Source: Branchipolynoe longqiensis
Lineage: Eukaryota > Annelida > Polychaeta > Phyllodocida > Polynoidae
DNA length: 64,000 bases
Reading direction: 5' to 3'
NCBI GenBank assembly: GCA_030323885.1
Contig: CM059187.1
Location: 85,512,614-85,576,613 of the forward strand
Shown: positions 31,800 to 43,544 of the stretch, piece by piece
Layout of the letters: every line of letters starts with the position of its first letter
Position numbering within the stretch: the stretch's first letter is position 1
Translations under genes and position numbers: made by a program
Notes under the pieces: generated by a model
The model's database searches: none
What the model was told of the DNA's origin: nothing
Seen by the model: only the letters and a program-made list of their open reading frames with translations

Positions 31800-33320
31800 C
31801 AGGTAGTCCAGACATATCTGCTTCTTTGTGCGTTGTGATTCATTCAATTCCGCCCTACATCTCGTCCCACAGCGTCCATAGTGAACACACACCTACCCGC
31901 AGACATTATTTACTGTTGCCTGTTTGTGCGTCTTCTACATCCATCCGCTGACTGGCGTTGTCATTTAAATCAGTAACTGTACTTTCTAAATGCCCAGGAG
32001 TATTAAGTCCTCATCGGGCAGACACAAAAGAAACCTGCACACAGTTAGTGAGGCCATTTCTTATGGAGCCGTATATACCCAGACCATGGGGAGCCAGCAG
32101 GTAAATCATTAAAGACCTTTTTATACCAATAAACTATGTAGGGCCGACCTTATTTCTTGTGGTACTCTGTGAAGACACCCCTGCGCTCCCCACGACCACC
32201 ATCTCCTGCTCCCCCTCAAATCTAATCTCCTCTCCACATCATTTCCCTACCCACTAATAGCCTGGGTGGATAACAACACTGGTATCTCGGAAGGGACATT
32301 ATGGTGCGTTTTCATTGATTTCTGATGGTTGCTAGACATAACAAAATTAAAGGCCATATTCTTGGGGAAAGATTAATCGTATTCATTATGTCAGGTTCAT
32401 AAATCACATGCGTTTATATTTACAGTAAGATCTGAAAGGGTCATTCTTTTGTCAACTGGCAGCAAAACAATGTATCCCGTCTAATCTTTTAAGTGGATAG
32501 ATTTGGATGAATTGACAGCAAGATTTAACTCACAAAACATACCTAAAATTACACAAGTTGAGACAGTCTATTTGTTCTTTGGGAAATATAAGTTTTGTAT
32601 GGGTTTTTTTCACTGGAAAAGAGGATTTGCACGCAAGGTACATTAACAGATTGTTGGTGCAAGGCAATGAAACTGGCACATTCAAATGTAGACTGATAAT
32701 TAATGCACCCTGGATGGTTCTCCCTTGAGTGGAACTGCATGAGTCAGCAAAGAGTGTCCATTGCCACAGCGCGTGAGGTCTACTTGGTCCTGTTGTCACC
32801 GAATCGGATGTTGTAATGTTTCCGTGCAAGTATTGGCATAGTAGCACAGATGAGATGAGCAGTGATATAAATTAGGTAGGTATTCTTTTATGTTGGCCAT
32901 TGGTGGTGATGACGATAGCAACTCATCATTTTGTAGAGTTTAATGCTCGGATCTGTGGCTGTGTACGTAGGCTATGAGGAAAACAATACAGACAACGAGA
33001 AAGGAAGACAGTAAAGTAAAAGAGAAGAGAGTCCAGTGGTCTGGTGTATTGCTTATATAGCTACATGGGTTCAGTGTAGAGTATCACCCTACCTCCTTTC
33101 CCCAATTGGAATTGAGCATGCCTTGCCCTACCAATTGGAATCCAGCATTCCTGGTCTCCATGGATACCAGTGGTCTGTCCACCACCAGTAGCTGTATGGC
33201 CCCATGGCCACCACCAACCTTGACCTTTTGAGTGTAGTGACCCCTACCCCAGCAGAAGGACTAGGCCCTCAGTGCAATCACACCACTATCTCTATTTACA
33301 TCCCACTCAGGCACCACCAA
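31800..33320. other. No gene recognised
   Basis: Unique, moderately AT-rich sequence. A block near 32,808-32,880 ('gtttccgtgcaagtattggc', 'atagtagcacagatgagatg') is weakly similar to 34,044-34,116, so both may carry the end of one decayed repeat. No domain is recognisable in any open frame. Confidence 0.3.
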
Positions 33321-33325
33321 CCCAT

Positions 33326-33350
33326 ATATATATATATATATATATATATG
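33326..33350. repeat. (TA)n microsatellite
   Basis: Uninterrupted run of TA. Confidence 0.9.
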
Positions 33351-33979
33351 CACCTGGTCACTCACACCGATCAGTAATAGAATATTTGCATTCCCCCCTT
33401 GCCAAATATCGGAATAATTTGCAATTTGCTGTGAACTCGTCGATGACCGATGAGTCCAATTTAGGTTTGGAATGTCCAGTGGCATGTTGGACATGTGTGT
33501 AATGGATGTCAGAGTCTGGTAGATGAAGGAGATGATCTTGTATCTGGTGACGATTCTGTTTAGCTTGAGATATATTATCAGTTTCAAATTGTGTTGTGGC
33601 TTTATAAATAGAACCACACCATGAACTGCTGTCCTTGGCCACTATTTCCCAGGTTGTAGCATTGGCATGATTGGCTGATTTGTTGGCCCTGCACCAACAG
33701 TTCTACACTGCAGACAGTTTGCATGACCTTTTTTAGTAAGATAAAACAGGAAAACATGTTAGCCTTTTTGAGGGCAGCTGGACTGTACCACCTCATATAG
33801 TTTACTAAATAGATTCTATCAATTATTAATGAAACTTTTCTTTTTCTATGGGAATTTGTTTCCCTTGACCACAAATATATGATTGTGAGCTTTCTAATTT
33901 AATGAGTGTCTATTGGCACATAATTAATTGTCTGCCTTTACATCTAAAAGCGATGGTTTGAACAAAAAACAAATATTTC

Positions 33980-34040
33980 TCGCCATGAATATGGCCTATG
34001 CTGCCGACACGGCATAAAGCAACCACCAATCAATCAATCT
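33980..34040 (+). mobile_element. Retroposon 3' end with (CAAT)n tail
   Basis: 'atggcctatgctgccgacac' and 'ggcataaagcaacc' lead into AATCAATCAATC. A short conserved 3' block ending in a tetranucleotide tail is characteristic of LINE or SINE 3' ends. Nothing upstream is recognisable. Confidence 0.4.
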
Positions 34041-34221
34041 ATCATGTAGTGTTTCCACGCAAATAGTTGCATAGTAGGAAAGGCGAGATCAGTAATGATA
34101 ACAAGTAGGTAAGTCCACAGAGTGTATTGTGTGCAGTGACACTGCTTTTCTTAAATGTGCAGTATAAAGTATTTATACAAATATTATTAAGATGGAATGC
34201 TTCAGGAAATAACCTGTATGT

Positions 34222-34300
34222 TTTAGGATTCGAACCCGCAACCCTCAAGCCGGCACGCCTGTAATGTCGGTACAGCAGCTACAGCAGCTGGCGCTCGGAC
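34222..34300 (-). mobile_element. tRNA-like SINE fragment
   Basis: On the complementary strand 'gtaccgacattacaggcgtg' precedes the perfect B box GCGGGTTCGAATCC (34,228-34,241). No acceptor stem, so not a real tRNA gene. Confidence 0.35.
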
Positions 34301-34551
34301 CGCTGATGAAGGTAGGAGGTTTGGGGCGCTTTCTCCCAGGTCCACCAGTGTCCCTCTCCACTGGGTGCATTTGCTTCTGAACTTTAGCTTTAATTTGTTG
34401 GTGTGTGTTTAATAAACAGTAGGTCTTTTGCACCAGCCAGAGTGTCTACTCAATCCAGCTACATATGTCTTCTGTTGTAATAACTAAATAATATATATAT
34501 ATATATATGGCAACTCCACAAACAATGAGATAACTTCACTTTAAACATTAA

Positions 34552-35019
34552 TGCCCCAGTCAGATACACGTTAGTGGACGTAGTTGAAAGTAGTGGAGGA
34601 TAAAGTACTTGAATGTAGTTGAACGTACCAGCATCCATACTGGTCCGTGATGCTAACTTGGTAATAATGTGGGTGAGCCTTGATGTCCTATTAAATTTGT
34701 TGACATGTTCAAAAGAGCGCTACGTTAGAGGCTGAATTTGCATCCGTGATGTAGGTGAACATAGTGGAGGCTAACATAGTTGAACGGAGTTGATCATAGT
34801 TGAACATAGTTGAACAGTACCAGGATCCATACCATAATGTATTTATCTGTACTGTAACATATTCATCCGTACCGTAATGTATTAGTCCGTACCAAACCTG
34901 CCATACCTGAACGTAATTCAACATAGTTTAACATACTTACACCACATTTGACGCGCTTTAGCCTCCACTACGTTCACATACGTTCCACTACATCCACTAA
35001 CGTGTATGTGACCTGGGCA
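34552..35019. mobile_element. MITE family M1, third copy
   Basis: Left end TGCCCCAGTCAGATACACGT; right end, on the complement, TGCCCAGGTCACATACACGT. The interior shares 'gttcaaaagagcgctacg' and 'tagttgaacatagttgaac' with the 2.9-kb copy. Flanks are TTAA (left) and TAAA (right). Non-autonomous. Confidence 0.7.
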
Positions 35020-35021
35020 TA

Positions 35022-35784
35022 AAAGATCATTCTCACCTGGAGAGGTTCAACATCACAGAGGTCGCTGAAGACAGGTGTGCTTTTGTACCGCCAATAGCCG
35101 ATTTTGGCTTTGTTGTGCTGGAGGTCGGGGTGGGGGTTGCAAAACAAACAAATCAGTGCATTGCGTTTTGTCTTCATGCAGCTATGAAATCTTAGCCTCA
35201 GCTGCATGATCAGTCGAAAGCATTACATCTTCTAAACCAAACCACAGAACCTTTTTTTGATTATGCTTCTCCAATATGTATTTGTATGACAGATTGGCAC
35301 ATTGGAATATATAGCAGATTAGTGTGTGCGCTCGCTACCAGGGATGTGCAATAATAGTATGCACGATCTCCGCCCGGGTTACTCACCGATGAGTCGATGG
35401 TTATCAAATAATGCTATAATTAGAATGCGGAAGACGTCACGTGGTCGTCAAGAAATAGCGGGAAGGTGCAAAGAAAAGGTTCCCTTCATGGATTGTACCT
35501 GACTGAAAACGCTGGGTGACGTCATTAGCCATTCCTCAGAATACATTACCTGACAGTGCGTATGTGCATTTAGGAGATTTTTGCAAATTCAGAAGTGAAT
35601 GAAATACACGTCCATTGTTGGTTTAAATTGTTGTCAGTTATTGTTAGTTATTTGTTTTGGTTATTTTCACTCGCCGGCAGGGGAGATAATTGAGTTTGGC
35701 GCGCGATGGTCACTGGTGATCTCCGTGGGTTAGACGCCGGAAGCAATGCTGAAGTTATGTTTTACCAAACTTAAGGCTGAGTTG
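35022..35784. other. No gene recognised
   Basis: Unique mixed sequence without recognised repeats. An ACGTCACGTGGTCGTC motif lies at 35,434, with no promoter context. Confidence 0.3.
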
Positions 35785-35995
35785 GCTTACTTACTTACTG
35801 ACGCCTACTGCCCAACTTTTGGCATAGGCCACAAACAAGGGCTCTCCAGTTATCCCAGTCCTGGGCCATCTTCTCCAGCTGTCTCCATGTATGGTCAGAC
35901 CTCTTCACATCTGCATCCAGCTCACTGTGCCAGCTGTTTCTTGGCCTGCCTCTCTTCCTTTTCCCCTGTGGATTCCAGGAGAGGGCATGTCTTGT
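35785..35995 (-). pseudogene. LINE reverse transcriptase, C-terminal fragment with (GTAA)n tail
   Basis: On the reverse strand the frame reads A-L-S-W-N-P-Q-G-K-R-K-R-G-R-P-R-N-S-W, then W-R-Q-L-E-K-M-A-Q-D and G-L-C-Q-K-L-G-S-R-R-Q-stop. It is the extreme C-terminus of a widespread invertebrate LINE family. The stop codon lies in a TAAG-type tetranucleotide tail (35,782-35,797), so the element ends almost directly after its coding region. The polymerase domain is absent (5' truncation). The frame upstream of about 35,995 is unrelated. It is a different family from those at 2.3, 37.1 and 49.8 kb. Confidence 0.75.
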
Positions 35996-36544
35996 GGTGT
36001 TGGATGCAGGCTTGTGAAGGTTATGGTCAACATGAGTTGGCTGAGCTCCAAATAAGCTAGATTCAGACATTGTTGTGTATGGAACAGACTCGTGGTTACA
36101 ATCTACTCCCCAAAGTGCTCTCCCATCTTGTTGTTCTGGCTTTGGTATATATGTATGGGTTGTTGTTGTTTGTGATTAGATTAAATGGCAGTGACAATCA
36201 CCGTGTCCTGAGTAAATGATTGTTATGTAGGTCATTACACAGAGGGTGATAGTGATACTAAACGTTATCCACTTAAGCAAATAGCAATGCACCCTAAATA
36301 CAGATCAGCCCGTTTGCAAGTACCGGGAGTGATTGCTGTGGCATTGTGATCATTAGATTAGCTTTTACAAATCGTGTAAGGAGGTCTTCTCACGATGTAC
36401 ACCTACCGCAAACTGTAAGTAAAATGTTGTATAACTTGATTTAAATCAATACAAGATGCATGATTTATGTTAATGCAAAGGTAGCCACACCGTAATATAG
36501 AACCTTTTCCCATATTTCATATTTCTATATCGCTTGAATACAAG

Positions 36545-36910
36545 GGAATGAAACAAGCGACCAGACGGCCTGGAAGAACCATCAAGACCGCTGGCTTCCC
36601 ATGAGGAAGATTGTGGGTTCGAAATCCGGAATGAATCAAATCAATGACTTACACAATTAATATTTGTCGATACTTATCCCTACGCTCATAATTTCAAGGA
36701 TAAGGCACTGATTGATCTGTTTAATGTGAGCACACGCTGACTGAGTGGGGTATCGGGTCATGGTGCCCGGCTACCGGGTTTCTCAGTGAGGCATCACGTA
36801 CTGATATGACCTTGGGAGTTGCTACATCATTGATGTGTGAGACTCGCCTTATACTAAGTTATATGTAGTTTTGTTTGTGGTTTGTTTATTGGGGTTTTGT
36901 ATCCTGACAA
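36545..36910 (+). mobile_element. SINE S1, nearly full length
   Basis: The tRNA-like head at 36,560-36,630 has 'acggcctggaagaaccatca' and the B-box GTGGGTTCGAAATCC. The body follows at 36,730 ('gctgactgagtggggtatcg', 'ggtcatggtgccc') and the 3' end at 36,895 ('ttttgtatcctgacaacatc'). The arrangement head, body, tail in one orientation defines the family best. Confidence 0.6.
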
Positions 36911-36924
36911 CATCGACGGGAATC

Positions 36925-37084
36925 CCCCCCACTATTAACGCACTATTATCCCACGATTAACCCATTATTACCCTACTACTATCCCACTATTATCCCATTA
37001 TTATATCACTATTGTCCCACTATTAAGGCAGTATTATTCGACAAATACCCCTCTATTAGTTCACTATTATTCCAATATTATTGC
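36925..37084. repeat. 11-bp CACTATTATCC minisatellite, left part
   Basis: Degenerate units such as 'cactattatcc', 'cactattgtcc', 'cactattattc'. The array resumes at 37,978 after the LINE insertion. Confidence 0.75.
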
Positions 37085-37977
37085 ACTCAATCAATCAATC
37101 AATAGTTCCGTCCTCTAGTCGAGGGTTGGATGCAATGGTTCTCCACTTGTCCCGATGGTGTGCTGTTCTGATAGACTGTGAATAATTCAAGCCTGTCCAC
37201 TGTGAAATATTTGTAAACCATGATGTTCTTGGTCTCCCTCTCCCTCTGCTGCCATTCACCTTCCCTTCCAACAATGTACGGTATATTGAACTCTGACGAA
37301 TGATGTGGCCAAAATAAATAAGTTTCTTTGTCTGTATAGTGGCAAACAAGCTTTTCTTATTTTTAATTTTTCTGAGAACTTCTTTGTTGGTGATCTTCTT
37401 TGTCCATGATATTTTCATCATCCTTCGATAAGTCCACATCTCAAATGCTGCTAAACGTTTGTACATTTTCTTAGAGACTGTCCATGTCTCAGCCCCATAC
37501 ATTAGAGTAGACCACACATAACACTGAAGAATATGCTTCCTTGTTTGTATTAATTTCTTACTTGATGTTAACACTCTATACATTTTGGAGAATGTTGTTC
37601 GGGCTATTGTTATCTTTCTTTTAATTTCTTCCTCACATCTCCCATCATTTGTAATCTTTTGTCCGAGATATATGAATTCGGATACTTGTTCTATGTTTGT
37701 GCCATCTATGGTTATATTGATATTTGGTTTATCTGTCTTTTTACTTATAACCATTGTTTTGGTCTTCCTGGCATATCAACTTTGTTGGTGTGGTCAGGGG
37801 ATGTCACCCCTTCAAGTGCATGAAGACTAGAGTAGCAGATGAGTTAGAAGATCAATAGCTTTGAAGGTGTAACAGCAAGATGATGTGCCTCATCAGGGCA
37901 CACTCTGACACAGATGAGTAAGTGGCCAGTCACCTTGGAAAGGAAGGGGAACCTACCGAGTATTTACCCATAGTAAG
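37085..37977 (-). mobile_element. 5'-truncated LINE inserted in a minisatellite
   Basis: The 3' end on the reverse strand is a (TTGA)n tail (37,085-37,104). 'attattgcact' flanks the insertion on both sides (ending 37,084 and again at about 37,981), consistent with an 11-bp target duplication, although this motif also occurs naturally in the array. The reverse-transcriptase C-terminal region occupies 37,095 to about 37,770. The rest up to 37,977 is not recognisably LINE and may be 5' junk or another repeat. Confidence 0.6.
37095..37770 (-). pseudogene. LINE reverse transcriptase, C-terminal ~220 residues
   Basis: The reverse-strand frame carries the post-polymerase region of an endonuclease/reverse-transcriptase LINE protein. 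In order: F-I-Y-L-G-Q-K-I-T-N-D-G, then K-I-T-I-A-R-T-T-F, then the well known L-M-Y-G-A-E-T-W-T-V block, A-F-E-M-W-T-Y-R-R-M-M-K-I-S-W, a G-H-I-I-R segment, and G-S-R-G-R-G-R-P-R-T-S-W near the end. The last codons (L-E-D-G-T-I-D-stop) run straight into the (TTGA)n tail. The catalytic polymerase motifs are upstream and missing. The retained part is free of stops, so the insertion is not very old. A stop lies just upstream of the frame at about 37,780, where LINE similarity ends. Confidence 0.85.
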
Positions 37978-38245
37978 CAATTATTGCACTATTACATACT
38001 TATTAGCTCACTATTAGCACATTAGTATCCCATTAGCCCTCTATTATGTGACTATTATCTGATTATCACCCCCGTAGTATTGAAGATTGATTGTGTTTGT
38101 CCTTACTATTATTCCAATATTATTGCACTATTACACATACTTATTATCTCACTCATATCGAATTATTATCCCAATAGTGCCCCCTATTATCTCCCTATTA
38201 TCTGATTATCACCCCACTATTATTTCATGTTATTGAAGTGAGTTT
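37978..38245. repeat. 11-bp CACTATTATCC minisatellite, right part
   Basis: Continuation of 36,925-37,084, with 'cactattacatacttatta' and 'ctattatctgattatcaccc' blocks repeated. Confidence 0.7.
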
Positions 38246-39170
38246 CTCTTTGTCCTTAAGATCATATGACATATGTGATTGCATATATCATTATACGACC
38301 ACAATACCAGAATTTGGGCGTTGAAAACAAAAACAAATACATTATTTCTCTATATATAACATCATTTATTTTTACATTTACGAATAGAAAATGTACTTTC
38401 TATTGTTATATTTCATAGTTCACCGTCGAACCTATCACAACTACTATCACATGCCGTTGAAGGTGGTTCCCAACATATATTTCTATTTCACTGGCATTTG
38501 GAAGAAGAATTCCTTTTTCTACCAGTCTACATCTAGGAAATTTCAAATTGAAAGCCATAATCAATTGTTTTCTTATTGTGATGCGCATATTGCTTCATAC
38601 ACTGGAGGTATTGTGCTTCCTTCAAATTAGCCCCGCAGACATCGATGTGAAAGGAATGACAGAATCGGCACTAGTAGGCTAGGGGATAACGCTAATCAAG
38701 AAACATCAACAGCTGTGTGTTTGCGGGAGGGAGGCTGTTGGGTGTGTGTGTGTGTGGGGGGGGGGGGTTGCCTACCCAGATCCACAAGGATATCAAACAA
38801 CGAAAGACCAGTCTCATTACGCACTGCAATTGTATTTACTGCCACCGGTGTCTACCAAGCTGCCAACGGACAGTTCTATCACCAAGCAGCAAAGCCAGCA
38901 TCCAGGTCCTGGCATCTTTCCACATTAGGCGGCGCTAAAGAATATTTGCAAACCCCCCCTACCCCCTAATAAAATATTGAGAATATTGCCACAATCACAC
39001 TTCGGCAGCAGTGCTTCATTTCCCAACATGGTGAATCTTAGTAGTTGCTGGCTGGACACTGACCCTGGTATTTCGGAAGTGACTTATTCACAATATGTTA
39101 TAGTTAGATGAAGTGGCGCAAGGTTTGTCAGGCTTGTGAATAACCACCTCGATTTCGCAAGCTCCAGCCT
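38246..39170. other. No gene recognised
   Basis: Unique sequence with a GTGTGTGTG-G11 run at 38,742-38,767. The short open frames have no recognisable domains. Confidence 0.3.
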
Positions 39171-39174
39171 CACC

Positions 39175-39440
39175 CCAGCACCACCACCCCCACCACCACC
39201 ACCACCACCACCACCACCACCGCACCACCACCACCGCACCACCACCACAGCACCACCACCACAGCACCACCACCACCACCACCGCACCACCACCACCGCA
39301 CCACCACCACATCACCACCACCACAGCACCACCACCACATCACCACCACCACCGCACCACCACCACAGCACCACCACCACCGCACCACCACCACAGCACC
39401 ACAGCACCACCACCACATCACCACCAGCACCGCACCACAA
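39175..39440. repeat. (CCACCA)n / CACCACCACCG minisatellite
   Basis: CACCAC units with regularly spaced CGCACC and CAGCACC variants. All open frames here (Pro/His/Thr or Trp/Val/Gly) are artefacts. Confidence 0.95.
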
Positions 39441-39665
39441 ACCCACACCCACACCCACATCTTCATCCACCCCCACCCCCACACATCCACCCTCATTCCA
39501 CACTCACCAACACTCACATTCGCGCACACATCCACACCCACACCTACCCTCATACCGCCCTCACCCACACCCTCAACCGCACCCACACCTACCTCCACAA
39601 ACCCACACTCATCCCAAACTCATTCGCACCAACACACACACACCCACGCATCCACAGTAACCCTC
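39441..39665. repeat. Degenerate CCCACA/CACC-rich continuation
   Basis: 'acccacacccacacccacatc' (in shorter units 'acccac') and similar C/A-rich repeats fade out by about 39,800. Confidence 0.6.
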
Positions 39666-39989
39666 ACGCCACCCTCACCCACTCCCTCATACGCACCGAC
39701 GCTCACACTAGGCCCACCATCACTCCCATCCCAACATAACCCAACCCCACATCCACCCCACTGCAATCAATCTAACCAACACTAGCACACAAATAGAGAC
39801 CTGTCATGAAACACTTAAGCTACCATTGGGGGCTAATAACTCTGCGCAAGCATCAACATCTATTGCTTTCTATGTCTAAATAATTAGTGATGCCACACAC
39901 TCACCAGCACAAATAAATACCCCGGTGATTGGTATTGGTGATTGGATCCACTGATTTGCATATTTACAATATCATTTTTTATTTTTTTA

Positions 39990-40412
39990 TTTTTTTTATT
40001 GAGGCTGTATTTATACTGTCCATAGCATATAAGCCCGGGTACCCAGGCTTGTTTTCAATGCTGGCCAGTTGTAGTGTTGGTGTTATCTTACCACACAATA
40101 GCTGCTGATAAGTTATTTGATTGCCTGCATTTCAGTAGCTGATAGGTAGTTGGTTGTTATGGTTAGTAGGCGATGTTAGTTATTTTTTATTTTCTTGGCA
40201 TATATGTATTTTATTTTGTTCTACTCTTATTACTAGACTAGCCTACTCCTATTTACATATCATAGGATTGTACATGGCTGTGTGGTGTGTTATCTGACTA
40301 CTTTTGGCAGGGTGACATATCACATGCCCCTTTGCAGCGTAGCTTAGTAGGGGTTTCCTAGCCTTATTTTGCACAGATATTGTTTGTAAGTTTTTATGTC
40401 AGGAATTTGTCG
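39990..40412 (+). repeat. Dispersed repeat with TATA-like motif, copy 1
   Basis: 'ctgtatttatactgtccata', 'gcatataagcc' and 'acccaggcttgttttcaatg' begin a segment about 90% alike to 58,083-58,528. A TATA-like ATATAAGC followed 25-30 bp later by an initiator-like region suggests a transposon promoter, for example a solo LTR. TG...CA borders could not be fixed. Confidence 0.7.
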
Positions 40413-40539
40413 CTATATATATGTGTCTTGGAGATATGTGATGTCTTTTGAAAAAAGAAGCGAGAAAGAGAAAGGAAGAAAGAAGTGTTTAAAACGAATT
40501 CTAGAATCATGCTATACCATGTGATGCATACTCACCAAT

Positions 40540-40770
40540 TGCATAATGCATATGTTGAACTGGAATTCTATGCCGTTACTATTACAACTAATAGTCCATT
40601 TATATTATGCTTCTAGTATCGAACAGGATTTTCATGTGGTTATTATTGCAACTGATATTGTCATTTATGTACCAACAAATTGTAATGAACGGCCGGAAGA
40701 CCAGTGCTGTGGTGCTGACAAAAGACATTATTCACTGAATAAAATACATTTAGTAAAAATATTTTGATAT
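40540..40770 (+). mobile_element. LINE 3' UTR fragment
   Basis: Its last ~90 bp ('cggccggaagaccagtgctg', 'gctgacaaaagac', 'gaataaaatacattta') match the 3' end of the LINE at 49,819-50,783. It is therefore a very short 5'-truncated copy of the same LINE family. Confidence 0.6.
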
Positions 40771-40864
40771 CAGAAACACTACGTAAACATAGACAACATG
40801 TTGCCTTCTCCTGAACAAAAATAAAATATTAAGTCCAAATCTTCTTAAGACTAATCACCCTTAA

Positions 40865-41335
40865 TGTTGTGCGCTTTATTCCAACTCGTAGTGACGGGTA
40901 TTACTATTACCGGGATAGGATTTCACTGTGGTGAGGTAAGAGGTGACGGGCGGGTGTGGGTGTGTGTGGGCGGGGTGAGAGGAGGTGAAAGTAGGGGTTG
41001 GGTTGAAGGGATTGCGACAGAAGGAGGGGTAGAAAAATATCACTGACTTTAATGATGTCAGCGAGGAAGAGATTTGGAGTAGGAATATAGGAGAAACAGG
41101 TAATAGGGAAAAGGGTAGGTGTTGTGTAGGGGAGGGGGTTTCAATGTATGTAGAAGCCAATGAAGGGGAAGGAGGAGGTATTGACAGTAGAGATCTGAGG
41201 CGGGTGACATGATGGGGTCAGACGCTGGGGGATGGAAGTAGGGCGTGAGGGGAGTAGTCGGGGTGGGAAGGTCGGAGGTTATTAGAGGAGGAACACAACG
41301 ATTCCACGTCGGCTTCTTGCTCGGCGAGGGGACTG
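40865..41335. other. Purine-rich lead-in to a minisatellite; no gene
   Basis: G/A-rich sequence on the + strand with a short balanced island at 41,285-41,335 ('acgattccacgtcggcttct'). No coding feature. Confidence 0.3.
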
Positions 41336-41336
41336 T

Positions 41337-42627
41337 CGATGAGAATTGGGTAAGGTAGAGGAGAATTGGGTTGGGTAGAGTAATCTAGGTAGAGGATACA
41401 TGGGTTGGGGAGAGGATCATTGGGTTGGGTAGAAGATAATTGTGCTGGGTAGAGAATACTTGGGGTGGGTAGAGGACACTTGGGTTGGGTAGAGTATAAT
41501 TGGGTACGGTAGAATATACTTGGGTTGGGTAGAGGATACTTGGGTTGGGTAGATGATACTTGGGTTGGGTAGAGTATACTTGGGTTGGGTAGAGAATAGT
41601 TTCGTTGGATAGAAGATACTTGGGTTGGATAGAGGATATTTAGGTACAGAAGAGGATACTTGGCTTGTGTAGAGTATACTTGAGTGGTAGAGTATACTTG
41701 AGTTCGGTACAGGATACTTGGGATGGGTAGAGGATAATTGGGTGCAGTAGAGGATACTTAGCTTTGGTAGAGTATACTTGAGATGGGTAGAGGATACTTG
41801 GGTTGGGTAGAGCGTACTTGTGTAGGGTAGAGGATACTTGGGTTGGATAGAGGATACTTGGGTGCAGTAGAGGATAGTTAGCTTGGGTAGAGTATACTTG
41901 AGATGGGTAGAGGATACTTGGGTTGGGTAGAGCGTACTTGTGTAGGGTAGAGGATACTTGGATTGGATAGAGGATAATTGGGTACGGTAGAGGATACTTG
42001 GGTTGGGTAGAGGATACTTAGGTTGGGTAGAGGATATTTGACTTTGGTACAGGATACGTGGGTCGGGTAGAGTATACTTGTGTAGGGTAGAGGATACGTG
42101 TGTAGGGTAGAGGATACTTGGATTGGATAGAGGATACTTGGGTTGGGTAGAGGATACTTGGATTGGATAGAGGATACTTGGGTTGGGCAGAGGATACTTG
42201 GGTTGGGTAGAGGATACTTAGGTTGGGTAGAGGATATTTGACTTTGGTACAGGATACTTGGGTCGGGTAGAGTGTACTTGTGTAGGGTAGAGGATACGTG
42301 TGTAGGGTAGAAGATACTTGGATTGGCTAGAGGATACTTGTGTACGGTAGAGGATACTTGGGTTGGGTAGAGGATACTTAGGTTAGGTAGAGGATATTTG
42401 ACTTCGGTACAGGATACTTGGGTTGGGTAGACATATAGGTCAAAGAACTTGGGTTGGATAGAGGATACTTGGGTTGGGTAGAGGATACTTGGGTTGGATA
42501 GAGGATACTTAGGTTAGGTAGAGGATATTTTACTTCGGTACAGGATACTTGGGTTGGGTAGAGTATACTTGGGTTGGATAGAGGATACTTGGGTTGGGTA
42601 GAGGATACTTGGGTTGGGAAAGGTAGT
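41337..42627. repeat. 20-bp GAGGATACTTGGGTTGGGTA minisatellite, ~1.3 kb
   Basis: About 64 units with variants (TTGGGTTGGATA, TTAGGTTGGG, TTGTGTAGGG, TTGACTTTGG). A block of several units recurs as a higher-order pattern, for example 41,760-41,960 and again 42,040-42,300. The 245-codon reverse-strand frame 42,378-43,115 is partly a translation of it. Confidence 0.95.
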
Positions 42628-42749
42628 GTGCGGATGGGTAGAGAAGCCGTGAAGGGGCCGGGGGATGTAGAGGGCTGGTGCGGAGGATTGTGGACGGAGT
42701 TGATAGGGTGTGGGTTTGGGGGAGTGGGGGGTGACGATAGGTAGGTGGG

Positions 42750-42835
42750 GGGGGGGGGGGGGGGATAAGGAGAGGTGACATGCTCTAGGATGTGGGAATT
42801 GTAAGCACACTGGTAGACGGTGGGGGGGGGGGGGC
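42750..42835. repeat. Two G-homopolymer runs
   Basis: Runs of 15 G near 42,748 and of 12 G near 42,822. Length errors are likely. Confidence 0.8.
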
Positions 42836-42859
42836 GGGTGCTGGCACACAATGGTCCTA

Positions 42860-43000
42860 GTCCTTCCTCAAGACTGTCCAGCCAGATCCAAATTAATTTT
42901 GATCGTCTCATTTGCCGCTGCTTGATTGCAATGAATAGGGGACGGGCCCCGTCTGGCAGATTATCTGTTGCATCATGTGCACATCCATCTGCTGGGTCTA
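42860..43000. other. Unique island with AATTAATTTT and TTGATTGCAATGAAT
   Basis: Non-repetitive sequence ('ccagatccaaattaattttg', 'cgctgcttgattgcaatgaa') between G-rich repeats and a C-rich stretch. It has the look of a conserved enhancer; this is unproven. Confidence 0.25.
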
Positions 43001-43084
43001 CACAACCCCACTCCGCTACCCAGCTACCCCCGCCCTTACCCCCACCAGCCGCCCACATGCCCCCACCCACCCACCGCCCACCCA

Positions 43085-43370
43085 CCATTGCCGACAGGCG
43101 ATTTGCTAGGGCCACCAGCCACCTTTCTTAGCAGAACTCATTAGCAGTGCTCAATTCATCGATCCCGCACATGGGCTGACAATTTGGCAAAGATGATCAT
43201 GATTAATTCCGCGAAACATTAGACGCCCGAGATTGCTTTTGAATGAATGGTTTTGGGAGCACTCTGTTATCTTGTTCCTTTTTTTGTCGCTTGTAAATGT
43301 ATATTACATTTTCTTTTCTTTCTGTAAATGGCTGATATTAATTTAATTTAATCCGCTCCGACTAGCATTC
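43085..43370. other. Unique island (possible conserved non-coding DNA)
   Basis: 'gtgctcaattcatcgatccc', 'gatgatcatgattaattccg' and 'ttaatttaatttaatccgc' carry several homeodomain-type cores in non-repetitive DNA. No coding feature. With 42,860-43,000 it could form one element split by a C-rich repeat (43,010-43,085). Confidence 0.25.
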
Positions 43371-43544
43371 ACTTGGGTGGAGATGGTGATGGGGTTGGGT
43401 CTGTCTACCTTACTGTCTGTTTCTCGGTCTGTTTGCAGTATCTGTGTGGCTTTATGGAGGAGAGAAGAGCTGAGGGTGCTTTCCGGGGTAGCTGCGAGAT
43501 GCTAGTGGGCCCAGGCTTGTTTCACATGCATGAGCTCCTGGCGG

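Noticed and set aside
35739..36060. A host gene on the + strand (104-codon frame)
   Set aside because: It is the antisense of the LINE C-terminal fragment.
41337..42627. CRISPR-like regular repeats
   Set aside because: Tandem units without unique spacers, in an animal genome. The same applies to all arrays in the window.
42378..43115. 245-codon reverse-strand frame
   Set aside because: Half is the 20-bp minisatellite (Y-P-T-Q-V-S) and half a C-rich tract.
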